Below, in pieces: positions 12,421-27,400 of a stretch of 64,000 nt of DNA. The stretch spans positions 4,800,218 through 4,864,217 of the forward strand of contig PTEX01000020.1 of NCBI GenBank assembly GCA_003342815.1, written 5' to 3'. The notes below the pieces were generated by a model, which saw nothing but the letters and a program-made list of their open reading frames with translations, was not told where the DNA came from and searched no databases. The DNA is from Eudromia elegans (Eukaryota; Chordata; Aves; Tinamiformes; Tinamidae). The first letter of the stretch is position 1. Each line of letters begins with the position of its first letter. Both the position numbers and the translations under genes were made by a program.

Positions 12421-15400
12421 CGCGCCTTACGGTCGCTACACACGTGTAACGATGCGCGTGTGCTCGGTTTAAGATGTACTGACAGTGGAAGAGCGAGCTA
12501 GCGATAAGAGGCAGCTTCTTGCAGCATGTGGTGCGTGAGCAGTTAACAAGCTACCTGTGTTTCAGGGGGTGTTCACAGAGTGCGCCGCTATTTCAGGGGT
12601 ATTTAGAGCGTGCGGTGCTGTTTCTGGGGTGGAACTGCTTTACCGACTCGAGACTCTTCTTTACAGAATTTAAATGAATATGTAGCTGCATTAATTGCAC
12701 TGAAGCAAAAAATGATTGATGGAGAGTAAGTAAGATTGCACTTTTTTATATATATAATTGCTTTTTTTTAAAAAAAGAAATATGGCAAATGTGATTCTAG
12801 GGAAAGTATATATTCACTAATGCAAAAAACTAAATCCTTAAATTTGTATAACTTTTTCAGGAATAGCTCCTAAATCTAGACTCTCAGGCTTATTTGTTTA
12901 TGCCCTGCAGTGTCTTTGTGTAAAGGTAGTAAAAACAGGGCTGTTCTGTGTAACTGTGTAACTTACTTGCTTATGTAGCAGAATAAGCTCTTTAAAGGTG
13001 CTTGTGGGTTTTTTTGTCTTGAAGAATGTTGTGTGAGAACTCGAAGATGAGCACAAGCATACGCAAACCTTTTAAAGAAAATGTGATTTCAGCAGTAACA
13101 TGTAAAATGCTGCTGGCATTAAATATCAGAACATGTGAAGATGAAGCTGAGTGATGATCAGAATGGTCGTATTTTAAAATGCTTTGGACAATTTGATTGC
13201 TCTGCTGTAATAGCTTGCTCTTTCTTGTCTCAGTTGCTGTCAATGTATGGTTGTGTGTAGAAATGTTTGTGTGTGTAGCTCCATGCTGTGGAGATGTCCC
13301 TGCAGCCTCTCCCGATTGTAAGGGTTTGGTTCTCACCTACTCTTTTGCAGATATGTGTCAGTCAGGTTTTTGCTAGTCTGAATTGCAGTCCTGAAACCCA
13401 GTTTCCAGGAAGGATATGGAAGAGCCCTCGCTGTCTGGCTGAAATACTTTTCCTCAGAGCTCCTTTCTCTGCATGTGTGGATTCCTTCTGATACCTTCAA
13501 ACTCTGTGCCTCCTTATCCCTGCCAGTGCATGTATTTCCTGCAGGAATTGTCTCATCTATAGATAATTGTAACCCTGCCCCTCACCTTTTTGCACAAGTG
13601 AACCCTGGCAAGAGAAAGTAATGCACCCCGCTCTGCATTGCAGTAACTGTCATGGGCCTTCTCTTCTGTGTCCTTTCTTCTCTCTGTTACTCTAAAACAC
13701 AGAATTTGAAAAAAGGAGAGTAGCTTCCCTGGTGTTATGCACTGTCTCGCTGTAAGCCCTACATAAGAATAAATGCTACAATCTTCTTATGGCTGCTGGG
13801 AGAATAGGATTTAATAGCTTCCACACAGTGGGGTGTGTGTGTTTGGTTCTGTTTAGCTTGTTTGTTTTTAAACCATTTTTATTCAGTTGATGTGTATTCT
13901 TTCCTACTGAAACATTCCATTAGCTCGGAAACTTGTAATGTGATGATATGTATGTGTCTTTGGATAGGTATCTATATACTTTATCTGTTAGCTTGTGTAA
14001 AAATGATGCAAATAGTTAAATTCAACAAACTCATGTAATTGCCAGATTTTTAAATATATATATATGTATTTTATATGATTGTATCATATAGATGATCATC
14101 ATGATATATATGATCTATATATCATATATATAGATTTTATATATGTATTTTATAAAGGTCTGCTATGAGACTAGAGGGCTTTGTTGAAACAAAATGCTGG
14201 TTATATTGACTTTCATAAACAATTGTAGACAAGTCTTATGCCTTCGGCTGTAAAGCCCAAGGAAAGTTATTATAAGGCATAATTGTCCAAATCATCTGAG
14301 AATAATAATAAAATATTTGGCTTTTATGAATAATGTCTTTTTTTCTTTCCTACAGTCGTTTGCTGACAGAGTATCAACAGAAATGCAATGATATCCTTTT
14401 TTGTATATGAAATTTTGATGCACTATTTCTGTAAGAGGTCTTGAGCTTTAGACTTAAGAGAGGATGACTCTCTGTAGTAATGAATAGACTTTACGAAGAT
14501 TTCACAGAAAATAGGTCTTTGGAGTTAAGTTTGATGCACTTAAGAGCTGACTGTGTCTAACATGAATTATTATAAAGCTGTACTGTTGAAAATGATTCAT
14601 ATTTTATTTTGTATCGGAAGAAGCCCTAACGTTATTTTAGTTATTTTAGTGCCTCTGCTTATTTCAAACATATTTGAAATGTTTTTCTAAAATGTGTTGC
14701 CTTTTGGAGGGAATTGATGATTTTGCATTTCTTTGCAAGCGAGGTTTGGATTCAAGTATACTAAGGAAAATACGGTAAACATACAGTAAGTTTCTACCTT
14801 AATAAGAGATTACAGCTTCAGTTTGCTGAAAGGTAAGGAAGAGTACAATCTAGTTAAACTAATCTGTTTACCTAATCTGCCATATTCTCTGTGTCTTAGT
14901 TTTAGGAGCCTGTTGCTGTAATAACAGTTGCCCTTGGTCTATGTTAAGCTTTTGATCTGATCCTTTTCCTCAACCATTTCTATGACATAATTTGCAAAGA
15001 TATTATTGATGAGGGGAGAGATAAGAGAGGCGCAAAGAGGGACAGAGTTAGATGGTGCAGCCTTCTTGGGCAGTACCTGGGCTGATACCTTTTCCTGGCC
15101 TTTGTTGCTTAACGGTATAAGGTGACTGAGTGGAGCTGAGGAGCTTGACTTCTGATGTATATCAGACATAGAAGTAACTGGGGAAGCCCTGTTCTTCTGA
15201 AGCATTTTGAATTAAGAGTTTTTGACAGGACTCCTTGCACTCTACCTGATTATGCAGGAAGAGGCAGCATAGCATCACTTCAGACACTGTCCTGCTTGCA
15301 GTTGGACTCTACTGTGTTTTCACAGCACTGCTTATGTGGACACACTCCTGGTATCCCAATGTCAGATGCTGGAAGGTACTGGTGTGACATGAGTAGGCTG

Positions 15401-18400
15401 TCTGCACTTAATGCTCCAATTAATATTTAGGCTTTAGTAAGCACTATAAACACTTGAGTTTAGGCTTTAATACACTCATGGTGCTGTGTTTTGTTTTTAA
15501 TCTTGCTTTCCATTTCAGAGAAATCTCTGCTCTTCGTTGCCAAGTAGAGCAGATGGTGCAAAAAATCCTACCTCTGGAAAAGTGTCAGGAAGAGTTGGGT
15601 TCTTTGAAAGCAGAGCTGGAAGAGAAAAAGGTATGCTTTTAAGTTTTAACTAACTTTCACTTTTTCTGTTGAAGGAACTTTTGTACATTTAATTTTCATT
15701 TTAATAGTCCTGATTGTTATTTCCAGCTATTTAGAATGGGCAGCTCTTGTTTTCAGTCATTATAATTGAAGGGTAGTGAAACCTGTGGAGGGAAAAAGTT
15801 CAACCCTTTGTAGATTCTGTGCCTTTTGATCAGATTTTATTTTTTTATATTTCTGTGATTTATAGAGTGAGGAAAGTCATATTTTCAAATTTCTTTAGGT
15901 TTCCATTCCAACCGTGTTAAGTTGTTGAGTTCTCCATAAGCTGTTACGTAATAAAAAAGGACCAAAGAAAATCTGTCCAGAGTAGTGTATTGCTTCTGAA
16001 AAGCAATACATGTAAAATGCCCTAAGTACAAGTATTTAGTAGACACTGTTACTTATGACAAGGCAATAAAAATTAACAGACCTCTCAGTCTTCCTTTTTT
16101 TTCATCTACCTATAAGACAGGAAATTAACATTTGTCATATCACTCTGCCTAGTTTCTCTTATATGTTAGTACTGCCTTCTAATCTTTTGAATAGTTCTTC
16201 CTTAGCAAGCATTTGTAGTGGTGGTGCTGATGGTACCTCTTCAGGAAAAGTAGGATACTATGTTTAGTATATATATATATATATATATATAACAGTTGTG
16301 CTTTTGACTTCATTTTTGGGTTCCTATCCAAGTAAATGATAGAGATACAGACTCCAGAGATGTTGCTGCTGTCATCAAAACTTGTGTCTTTAAAGAACAA
16401 ATAAAATCTGATGTTTTAACTCGCTTGTTTTCCTACCAAACGTATCTTTTTGGCTCCCTGATTGTTGCCATTACATCAGGTAAACTCTTTGTTATCTATT
16501 TTTTTTATCTTCTATAAGAACATTTTAACTGTGCTCTCTTTCTTTGTAGAGTTCTCTCAAGATCTATCAAGAGAGTCAGCTGGAATATGTTAGAATTAAA
16601 GAAGAAATAGTAAAAAGTGATGCAGTGTGAGTGGTTTTTGTTACCTTTTTTCTTTCACCGGTTTATGTTACAGAATGTGTTCTTGTACCCTGCTAGTTGT
16701 GCTTTCTATTTTGGTGAAATGTTTATGCTTGTGAGATTTTTAGAGCACAGAGTTGATGGGAGAATTGTCTTGTAGCAAGCTTTGTGAAAAGGCTGCATTA
16801 ATTGGTATCCTGTCTTGAAGTGGCTATTGCAGAGTGTTTAGTGAAGGTTTTTAAGAAGAGGTTGAGATTGGAGGAGAAACTGAAGTTGCTTCATGTACTG
16901 ATTTAAGCCACTTAGTCTTGGCTTTTTGTTACTGCTCTTTGTTCTTTGATATTTATAAGTACAGTGCTTCTGTGATTTGGTCCGAGGATAATCTGCAGAG
17001 AAACAACAAGTTGATTAGCTGATTGCCTGTTATTTTTTCTTAAGGAAGAAACAAAACTCAACTCTTCTGTACGTCCCTTCAACTCCCCACTCAACAACAA
17101 CAAAATTTCTCCAAAAGTTTTCCTTTTTTTGCTGATGAAGTTATTGTGGAATTTGGTTTGATTGTCCGAGCAGTTGTTGAGTGTTAGAGCATAGGGGGAG
17201 AGTGAGAGATTTGAACCTGCTCAGGTTGTGGGTTTTTTTTTGGTTTTTTTTTTTTTTTTTTTNNNNNNNNNNNNNNNNNNNNNNNNNNNNNNNNNNNNNN
17301 NNNNNNNNNNNNNNATGTATTAATACCATCTTTTTGAACAGGAGAAAGAAACTGGAAGCAAAAGTGAAGAAACTAGAAGGTAATTTTCTACTCTGTTTTG
17401 ACAGTGTTGTCCATCTTAGTTCTTTTGTTATCTACAGAGATAATTGTGAGAGGTAAAAACATGTCTAGATTTTACTTGAGTGCTCTGAGGCAAGCCACCA
17501 CCATATATTGAAAAAATGTCTGAATTGTTTCGGCTCTTCTGCAAAATCTTGTCAGTCGAATGTCTTACACTTATTGTGTGAGTCGAGTTTTGTAGTTGCA
17601 GTGCATGGCAGCCTCTCACACCCCAAAATTACACTTAAAAATTCTAGTAGAACAAAATTCTGCAATTAAGTGTCCATTAAGTCGAGTTTGAGAGACTAAT
17701 TTATCTATTCTGTTCTTCCTGTGTTCAGTAAACATCCCAGAAACCATATTTTTAGCTTTGTCAGTCCTAAATTTTTCCTTTGGTTGCTTTTTGTCAGCCT
17801 ATCATCTTAGCTTCCTTTTCCTTATTCATGACACTCTCTTCCCTGACCTGCTCAGCAGGCATGTTCCCTCTTTCTCTCCTCTGCCCTCTACCTGTGAGTC
17901 ACCAAGCTCATCCCTTCTTAGAAGCTCTCTTAAATGTCTCCCTGGCTTGTGAATTTCCCCAGTTTCCCCAGGAACTGAGGAAATTCAGTTCTCACTCAAT
18001 TCCCAGTTACCTGCCATGTTTTGCATAAATTCTCATTACTTCCACTGACTTGTCCTCTTCTGTGGTCTTTTTAAGACTTTGAGAGACATCCTAACTGTTC
18101 TCTGTGTTTATTTTGGTTTTAAATTCTATCTTCATCCATCTAATGCAATGGCTGTGGTGTGGGTTTTTTTTTTTTTCTTCTTATCTGTAGAGCTATATAA
18201 AACAGTATGAGCTTTCATTTAAAGCCCCCTGGGGCATGTGGAAAACTATCTACTTCCCTCTTTCTTAGCCCCTTTCAGTCTTGTTCTGCTGTACTGTATG
18301 CAACAGTATAAGCTACTGAACTATATATGTTACAGTTTGACTTTTTCTCTCATGTAAGAAAGAAAAGTAGTGCATTCATTATAGTCATTTAGAACACTAG

Positions 18401-21400
18401 TTATGCAGGGAAAGAGAACATACATGGATGATTTATGCATAAAGCATGAAGTCTCACTGAGCCAAAAATATGACTTCAGCAGATTGTTTTTCACACTCTT
18501 TACTGTTTTTCTGGTAATCTGATTTGCAAACTAATGACCCTTATTATTTAAATTAGTAGTCCCCTCTGTTGTAGTTTCTAACTTAAACTTCGGTTCTTTC
18601 TTGAAGAGGCTGCAACAAAGCATACCCAAGACTTCAGACAGCTGAAAACTGAAAAGAAGGGGCTTGAGAAGGAGCTAAAGAAGGCACAAGTAAGACTGTT
18701 CTGTTTGTGGTTGAGGTTTCTCTGAGTATTTCTTTAAAATAAATTAAAAAAAAAGTTATGCTAATAAAACAAATACTGAAATAGTGAAGTTATGTTTTTT
18801 GGGGGTGTTGAGTGAACAAATTTGAAATTTTGAAAATATTTTGTTGCTTAAAAATGAAGCATGCCATTTGAAATGTTGATTTAAATATCATGCAATTTAA
18901 GTAAGCTTTGATGTTTTGCAAATGCTTTTTCATTAAAACTTAGCATTACTTAATTTTAACAGGGAAAACTTGATGGTGCTCTTAAGGAGAAGTGCAGAAA
19001 GCGTAAGTGTCTCACTTTATTTTTCTTCATTTTGCTCTCTAGCATCCAGTTTGAACAGCTTTTCTTTTTTTCCTCCCCTCCTTTCTTTTCAGTCGTTAAA
19101 CATGCAGAGACCCAGAGTTCTGGTGAAGATGTTACAACAGATATAGACAAAGGTATGATTTCTAGAAAACCTTTATTTTCTTTCTGCAATATAAACCATT
19201 ATGAATTTGTCACTTGCCTGGAAATTAATCCATTCTGGTACTTGAAACTGTGGTTTTTGGAGTGCTGAGAGTTACATGTGTGGAACTGGAGGATGATGAC
19301 AGAATTTCTGTAAGAGCAGATGTGGCTGATGCAAATCTATTGCCCTGGTTAAGGAACATAGCCACAAATGTATTAAATGACTCTTCTCAGTTTTCTCAGT
19401 GTTCTTGGTAAGTAAGATGCCTGAGTCATTAAGATGCCTGTGGTCTGCCTCAGGCATGTGAAAGGCAGATTGATTTGCAGTTATAAAATGGAATGTAACC
19501 ACTGAGGAAAATATAAACCACGCCATTGTCTTCTGCTTTGACACTCCCTGAGATCATAAGGAAACGTGGGAAGCAAAGGACACAAGATAGACTTTGTAAC
19601 AGTTAATATTCTTCCATGAGGCTTTTTGTCTGAGTAGGCTGGAAATCCTCTTTATCCTACTGAATTTTCTACTGCTAACTTGAAATGTCTGCTGAAAATT
19701 CTCTGAGTGCAATTGCATATTCAAACAAACTCCTTAATTTCACCTGAAGATGCGTAGAGGCCGGAGTTCAATCCACTGTGCATAATTTTTTTTATTATTA
19801 TTTTTTGCACTCTTTTCAAAAGCACTGCCAATACTTTTAACATTGCTCTTCCAGTTAGATAAAAAATTTGAATGCAGATTTCAGACAAAATAAAAACTCT
19901 TCTACTTCATATATGAATTTTGTTACTGCAAACTGATCTTCTCTGAAGAAGAGACCTTATTGCTACTTGTGTGTCTTGATGCATTTTTGTCTTCTTTAGA
20001 TTGTACTAAAAACGAACCTGTTTTCATCCTTCCTTTTTTTGTTTTGATGAAATGGGAATGTTAAGATCTGACCTCTAATCTGAGAGTGATTAGTAGCTAT
20101 CATGGAGAAACAGGCTTGTTTTCTTCTTATGTGCAGTTATTTTTATTATCCGTCTTTCCATCTTCTCATAAGATGCATCCATTTATCCTTGGCTTACAGA
20201 ATCACCGCAAAGCAGTATTCTTGATTGCTGATTGTTTGAGCTAATGATCCTTGATCTTCAGTCTTGCCCTATGGGAGTGAGGTCCCTGTGATGATGTTGG
20301 GTTTTTTGTCTCTATCCATCACATTCTGCTCCAGGAATGAGGGTGTCTGACGTCCCTCAGCGACGATGTTGTTAAAAGTCCAGACAATATCTACTAATGC
20401 TGTAGCTTGATACTCAGTTCAGATGCGTTTGTGTCTTGTTAATTATTGATAAGACTGAAATAAATTACCACTTGGTGAGCACAGAGAAGGCAAATGATAT
20501 AAATACTGTCTTCATTAAACATTCCCTTCTCTGTTTACTGTGACATCAACTGAGTTCTTATGTAAGCTGTTTAATTGCATTAATATTCGCTTCAAATCTG
20601 CTTTTTTGTGGTGATTATGCTGATGGCTGCTGCAGCTTTTTTGCCATCATCCTCTTATAAGGAAAAACTAAAGATTCTGAAACTATTCCTTCAGTTTGCT
20701 GGGTAGATATGTCCAGTACACATCTATTCCCTTTATATCATCTAGTATCTCTTCCTCTCAGGCTAAAATGGCTACTTAATTTTGTAATGAATGTTATCTA
20801 CTCTTTGTTGCAGGCATATCTGTCTTCTGAATAAGAAAAAAACTATAAATATTTAGCTCTCTAAGCGATTGAGGCTTTCCTCAATTTATTTTTACTTATT
20901 TATTTTCAGAAAAAATAAAACTGTTATTGAAAGAACTCTGGATATGCATTGATGGTGCCACAGGAAAAAGAGAGAATCGGAAAAATGATTACATCTTGGG
21001 TGAGATGGCATGCAAAATATTGAAATTTTCTTGATATTTGTTCAGATTTTCCAATCAAAAATAAATATTGCTAACTTCTTTCTTCAGCCTCTGGTCAACA
21101 TAAGGCACTTCCTGAAAAAAGAAGACGTCTCGTTGCACGAGGTAGGTTCCAGTGAATATAAACAAGCTAAATTAATGCAAATGCCTTAGTTTATCCTTAC
21201 TGAATATATCAACAGGTTGGGTACTGTTAATATTACACAGTAACACAAGAGGAATAAGAACCATGAAGCTGCAGTAGTATTTTTGTAACTGTCTTCCCAG
21301 TGAGTGTGCTAACTCATCTGTTGTTGTCTTTTATTTTCTGTACTGCTGTGGTTTCCTGGGTTTTCTGTGGTTTAGTCTGTCCAGATATTGCCTGGGAGAA

Positions 21401-24400
21401 CAACCCTATTGAGAGCTTTGGAGATGAGCTATGCCCTCTCCATGCCCAGTTAAGTCTGAACATTTGCTGCCAGTGTAGATCCCAATTAATCTAGTGTCAT
21501 ATTATATTATAGTGAAGTCCACTTTATAGGTGCCAAAATACAAGGATAGATCTGTCAACCTGTTTATCCGCTTTGCCTCTGTCAGCTTCTGATCAGCAGA
21601 TCTGCAGCTCCAGAACTAAGCTAGGCAGTTGTCTCTTTAGATTCCAAATGTGATTCCTGGATCAAGGGTCAGACATTGTAGGGGTTACTGTCCTGCTTCT
21701 TGTTGTGTGGGTGACTTCAAGAGTGTCAGATTCCAGTCATATCCTCTTCCCTCACCAAGGGGAGCATTAGATTTAAGGCTTGATCTGTCCCTTTTTCCTC
21801 ATTCACTTCTGACAGAGACTGTAGTGATTTCACAGATGGAAGTCCATTCTAGTCTGTCCCTGCCTTACTTCTGTTGAGGCGGTGGGGTATTAAATAGGTA
21901 GATCATGCTTTTCTTCCTTGCTTTCTTTAAGTGTAGGACAGCCATCTTGTTACTTTATCTCATGAAAGTAGCCATTACCTTGGCAAACAGGATTCATGAG
22001 ATCAAAATGCTAATGGTGTTAATGAGTTAGAAGTTTTTCTTAAGTTCCTGTCAAGATGGTGACAGTTTCATCTTTGGTGGCGAATCTGCAATCAACTCTA
22101 GAGAAAGAGTTCAATAAAGGAGTGTGTGATCCTAAAACTTCTGAGATGTTGCTGCAATTAAAGGAGATCATCAGGGCTTTCTTATCTGTGGAGAAACAAG
22201 GTGGACTTTTTTGTTTGATAAGTCCTTATTCTTAGTGCAGCAATTGAGCTGTTGCGTGAAGTGACTGACATGAATTTTGGAAATGGAGTTTTGATGCGTC
22301 TTCCTGTCTGAACCTATGTTGGGAGACAGCATAACAGAACGTTCTTATAAGACTACTGAGAAACAGATCTCTGAGGGGGGCATTTTCATATTTGGAACTA
22401 TATCTTTGAATCTGATTTCCCATTGATGGGCTGTTTCAGGAGAAATTGCCACAGCAATAGCAGTGATGAAGGATGCTTTCACTATCCCCATGTATAATTT
22501 CTGCCAGTTAAATACATTTTATCTTCCAAACCAGTTTGTTCATGTGTAGTTTTTATATGTAATGGTACATGGACATGCAAAGAACAAGTTTGATAACTTC
22601 TGATACTGGCTGAAACTGTGTCCAGTGGTACTTCTGTGCACTGTAAATAGGACCAGACTCAAAAAGAAGTCTTACAAAAGTTGCAAGTACTACACAGTAG
22701 GTGCTAGTTCCTTATGGCTTTACTGAGTGCCAAGTACTAGGCTAAAACTGAAGACAAATCATTGAGCTGTGGGGACCTCTGGTCTGACCCAGTGTGACTC
22801 TTTCTGGCTGGAAGAGTGGTCTTGGTGGTGCATCAGGGGAAGTTCTTTGTGCATTCACAAATCTTCTGCATAGAGAAAGAAATATGTGTGGATAATAACG
22901 TCTGTTGTCTCTATGGAAAATATATCTCAAAGGGACTTTAAGTGCTTATTATAGTCTATGGGAACACTTCTTATAAAGAATGCTATAGGAAAATGGGGAA
23001 GAACGTGTTAATTTTTTCACAATATTTTTGTTTCCTAGAAACTGCGCAAACTCGCCCAAAGATGAGGACACCTGACAAAGTGATACCTTGGCATTCTGCT
23101 CTAGGCAGTGCTGAGAAACAGAATTCTGTGACAGCCACGCAGCTTCAAGTGGGTACAGAGCCCTTTGGAGATGACCATCTTGAAAATGGGACTACTGAAG
23201 AAGGTCTGCAAGGTTTTACTAATGATAGTGCTTTTTGTGAGGACAAAACTATAGATGTTATAGTAGAGACAGAAGGGGCACACAGCAGTTCAGACTTTTC
23301 TGAACAGGAGCAAAAAAGTCCATGTGGAAACGTGATGGATATTTTAAGTTGGGCCAGGCCTCTCCCCGCTCTGCTTTCTCCAGTGCAGCTTTCACCACTA
23401 GCTACAGAGGTGAGTTTCAGGATATGTGTGAATTGGCAGTAACTTGGTCAGCTACTATAAAAGCAACAATTTGGGATGCTGCTTTTTTTCTGTTTTTTTC
23501 CTCTTGTTGCAGGGGGAGGGTGGTTGAGCATCTGTGCTCTCTGTGCACTGGACTCTGCACTCTGTGCACTGGATGGGGTCTGTGTGTCTGCGTTTAAATA
23601 TATAACTTTTTCTGATCTCTGTAGTGTACTGCTTGTTTCTGAAGTATATTTAAAACAGAGCTGATAATGTCTCAATTGCTGTTCTAACTTCTTTTCCTAG
23701 TGCTACAGACTTACAGCCCTGATTTGGGGGTGATGGGGTAAGCCTAGCTCTTGTAACAGACTTTCAAATCTTACAACTTGAGGGAGAATGATTTCAAGTG
23801 TTTTGGTTTGTTTATGGTTTTAGAAAGTAAGTCTTTAGGCGAAGAAGTGTGAAACATTCCTGTTCACAAATGTGCTTTCCACTTGCTGTGAAAAATATTG
23901 ATGGAGAGGGATTTATTTCTTTGTATTCCTAAGCCACTGTGTATCAGGGCTGCCGTTGTATTTATTGAGAGAAATATAGGCTTTGGACTTCGTAAGGGGC
24001 TTGAGGAAAACTAATTTCTTTGTATTTTTAATTGAAGGATGTGCTGTTTGGAGAGGTCACGGATTCCAGCGATGAAGAGGTTGATTGCAGTGTTTCTGCA
24101 GTGGAGGGTGTTTTAGAAGAAGGCCGAGTTCAGACTCCGCCTTGTAACATACTCAGCCTGAGCAAAGAGCATGCTCTTGATGCAGGAATCTTGGGTAACC
24201 TGCGAAGTAGTGAAAAAACTATGCATGCTGGTCTGGAGAGGCTAAGTGATGAGGAGGGAGATGCTGGAACAGAGCGACCTGAGGCAGTTATTTCAGTTAT
24301 GAACGTGAAATCTAACAAGGAGCTCTCAGAGAATAATGCTGAGAACGTGGAAACTGAGAAGATAGAACTACCTGACGTAACAGCACATAATCTTGAAACC

Positions 24401-27400
24401 ATTCAAGAAGAGAAAGGGGATATTGAGAACACACCTGATGAGTATGGAACCTCTTCAACTGATTGTATGTTAGGCAATTTCCTGCCTCAGAATTGGATGG
24501 AAGAATGTGGTGAGGTAGAGCAAAAAGAGGAGAATGTAGTCTTAATTGAAGCTGTTGATTATGGAGGTAAGTGTGGAAACACTGATGAGTTAGTGAAAGC
24601 AGGAGATGGTTTATCAGCAGAGAGAGAAACTCTTGGGACTCTATCTGTTCCCCAAAAGGTTTGCTTGCCTCCTGAGCAAGGTGTGGTTTTGCTTCAAAGT
24701 GAAGATTCTGAGAAGAAATCTAATGTTTTGGCAGAGAATGAAGTAGTTGAAAATGAAGTCAAAGACATAACCAAAGTAAATAATAGGGCAAGTGATACAG
24801 AAGAAAATACAGAACAAATGGTAATTGGAGAGGAAGTAACAACTACAGCAGAGGTAGAAGGATCCTGTGTGGAGGCAAATGAGACAAAACTCTCTGAAAA
24901 CATACAGTCTGATTGCAGTAATTCCAAGTTCTGTGAAGTGGAGCCTGCTGGGGATCTCATGATACAGTGTCATGGGGAGAGTGTGGAGACTGAGGTAGGC
25001 ACCGGAGCCTCTGATGTCTGTGCTCGTTCTCAGTGCTGTGAAATGAGCCAAGACGGGGAAGAGATAGTGAAGAAACAATGTGTGCCTACAGAAAAATACC
25101 AAGTGGATGAAGACTGCAAACCAGAGACTTGGAACAGCTCTAATCATGGCTTGTTGGTATCAGCTACTGAAGAAATCAGAAATTTGCTGTATGTGGATGA
25201 CACAGAGAGAAATGTAGGCGTGGACAGAATTTCTTCTTGCTCACTCATTCCAGAAGATGATGAAGAGCTCAATATGCAAGAGGTGAATGCTGCTAAACCT
25301 GAGTCTATTCAGCTAGCCCTGAACTTGAACAAAGATGATATTCCAGAAATAGCTGAATCATCAGAATTACTTCATAGAGTGGAAGAAGGGGTATTACTAG
25401 ATGCAAAGGAGGGGGATTCTTTAAAAGTTAAACTACGCCAGGAAGAAAAAGATAATAATTTATTGCAAAAGGAGTCAGACTTGAAAGGCTCACAGGCCCT
25501 ACAAAAGACAGCATGCATTACTGATGCAGAAGATGAGGAAGCTAAGTGTGTCTCACCTGTGTTCCATTTTACAGAAGGAAATGGTGAAATGAAAGAAGCT
25601 GAAAACATGTGTAGTGAGTTTGAATGTGGGTTGTCCAAAACTGAGAACTTAGAGATTGATTCTCAAGAGACTGAATTCAAAGTGAAACTAGAAGATTTTG
25701 GAGGGGAAAGCAGCGAGCCATTAGAAATGCAGGAAATGGATTCCGTCCAATCTGTCTTAGCAGCAGGCAAACTTACTTCTCTGGCACAGTTTGCAGAATG
25801 TGCAAATCAGATCTCAGTAACTGAAAATTTTAAATGCAGTGAAATAGAAGGGGAACTAAATAAGCAAAGCGAGGAAGTGATGATTGAGGACTGTTCCAGT
25901 TCACTTAACTGTGAAGAGAGTATTGTGAAGAAGAGAAGTAACATTTCAGAGACCATGTGCCAGGCTACATCAGAAAAATATTTTAATGATGGATTGGTTT
26001 TATCTACTCAAGAGGTTTTGGAGACAGTGTGCATAAATACTGAGGGAATGGATCCTCCTGTTCAAATGAAAATTGGCTTGGAATCCCCTGTGCCTACTGA
26101 TCTAGATTTCAGTCTTCAGAAAGCTGGCAGGTTTGAAACCAGTTTGACAGAAAATACCACTGCTGCCCATATATGGGAAAATGGGGGAGATAAAAAGGAT
26201 GTGATGTGTGGTGTGTTTAACTGCTCTTCGGTAAGCGTGGGAGAGAGTTCTGAAATCTTACCTGCTGAAAAAGAGAACCTATGCAAAGAAGTGGACTGCC
26301 CCGGGAGGGAACACATGCCTGAAAATGAAGTAGAAATTCCAGGTGAGAAGGAGCGGCCGGTAGATAAAGAACCTCAGCCATCAACAGAAACACATATCCT
26401 GGATGCAAACTCCTCTGAAAATGTCTGTTTCCAAAAGCTTTGTGAAGAATTAGAATGCGGGACCTCTGTGTGGGAAGCTGGTACAGAGCAGTCTAGTACT
26501 GATGAACTAGCAGCTGGGGGAAAAAGCAAAGAATTGGACAGTGTTGAGAAACCTGAGCAAAATGACAGTGAGAGGTCTAAAAATGCTTTTGAAATCACAG
26601 AACAGAGCAACGAATCTGAAGAGAAAGACTGTCCTGTACAAAACGGCAGGTTTGTGAAACCGCCTGACTGTGTTCCGGTGCTCAGTGAGGACCTGAGAGT
26701 TTCCAGGACTGCTGTGGTGGAGCCCTTGGAAACTGGTCCAGTTGCTGATGCTGGTTACCACCAAGTATGTGAACATCATTCCACAGGGCCCCTGGATACG
26801 GTGCAGACATCCAAAGCAGACACTGTGGCAGATACAGGTGCACACTGTGAAGCTAATACCTCTTCAAGTACTGTAAACAAGTTGTCAGGTTTGCTCGGGA
26901 AGGGTTGTCCTGAAGACAGTGTGGAAAGAGGACTTTTATTAGAGACCTCTGAAGATACTGAGAGTGCCTGTGAACACAGAGAAGATTCTCATGCTGCTGA
27001 GGGTGTCTGTAGCAAGGAGGAAAGTCCGATAAAGGCTGGAGCTTCAGGAGAAAGCTTTACGATGCCAAGTCCTCCGAAAAATAGGTTACCATTAACGACG
27101 TCCTCAGAAACATGTGGACTTGCTGTGAAAAACAGTAAATTGGATACAGGAACTTCAGCACTTAGCAATTTCTTAGAAGTCAATGATTCTGGAAAACATC
27201 AGTTAGATGTGGAGCAAAGTCAATTACATAGTGTTGGCATAGGGGTATCGATGCTAGAAGAATGTAATCATAATCAAACTCCAACTATATGCAGTTTGAG
27301 AGACAACAACATTAATGCCATGCAAGGTGGTTCTCAGCCTTCTCATTGTTGCAGTTGTACCTCTGGTGCTCAGAAAGACTTTCTGAGTAGTGATGGAAAA

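Noticed and set aside
11761-12449. Several overlapping 80-195 codon open frames on both strands in the CpG island
   Set aside because: They are a by-product of very high GC content, which makes stop codons rare. Only the 24-codon ICE1 exon 1 has family support and a proper splice donor.
17263-17314. Possible missing ICE1 exon in the assembly gap
   Set aside because: Exons 6 and 7 join in phase and match the ICE1 family continuously, so nothing coding is absent.
20286-20355. C/D-box snoRNA-like motifs (GTGATGA and CTGA) in ICE1 intron 10
   Set aside because: No convincing terminal stem pairs the flanks, and the internal C'/D' boxes are not clear. A guide RNA call is not supportable.
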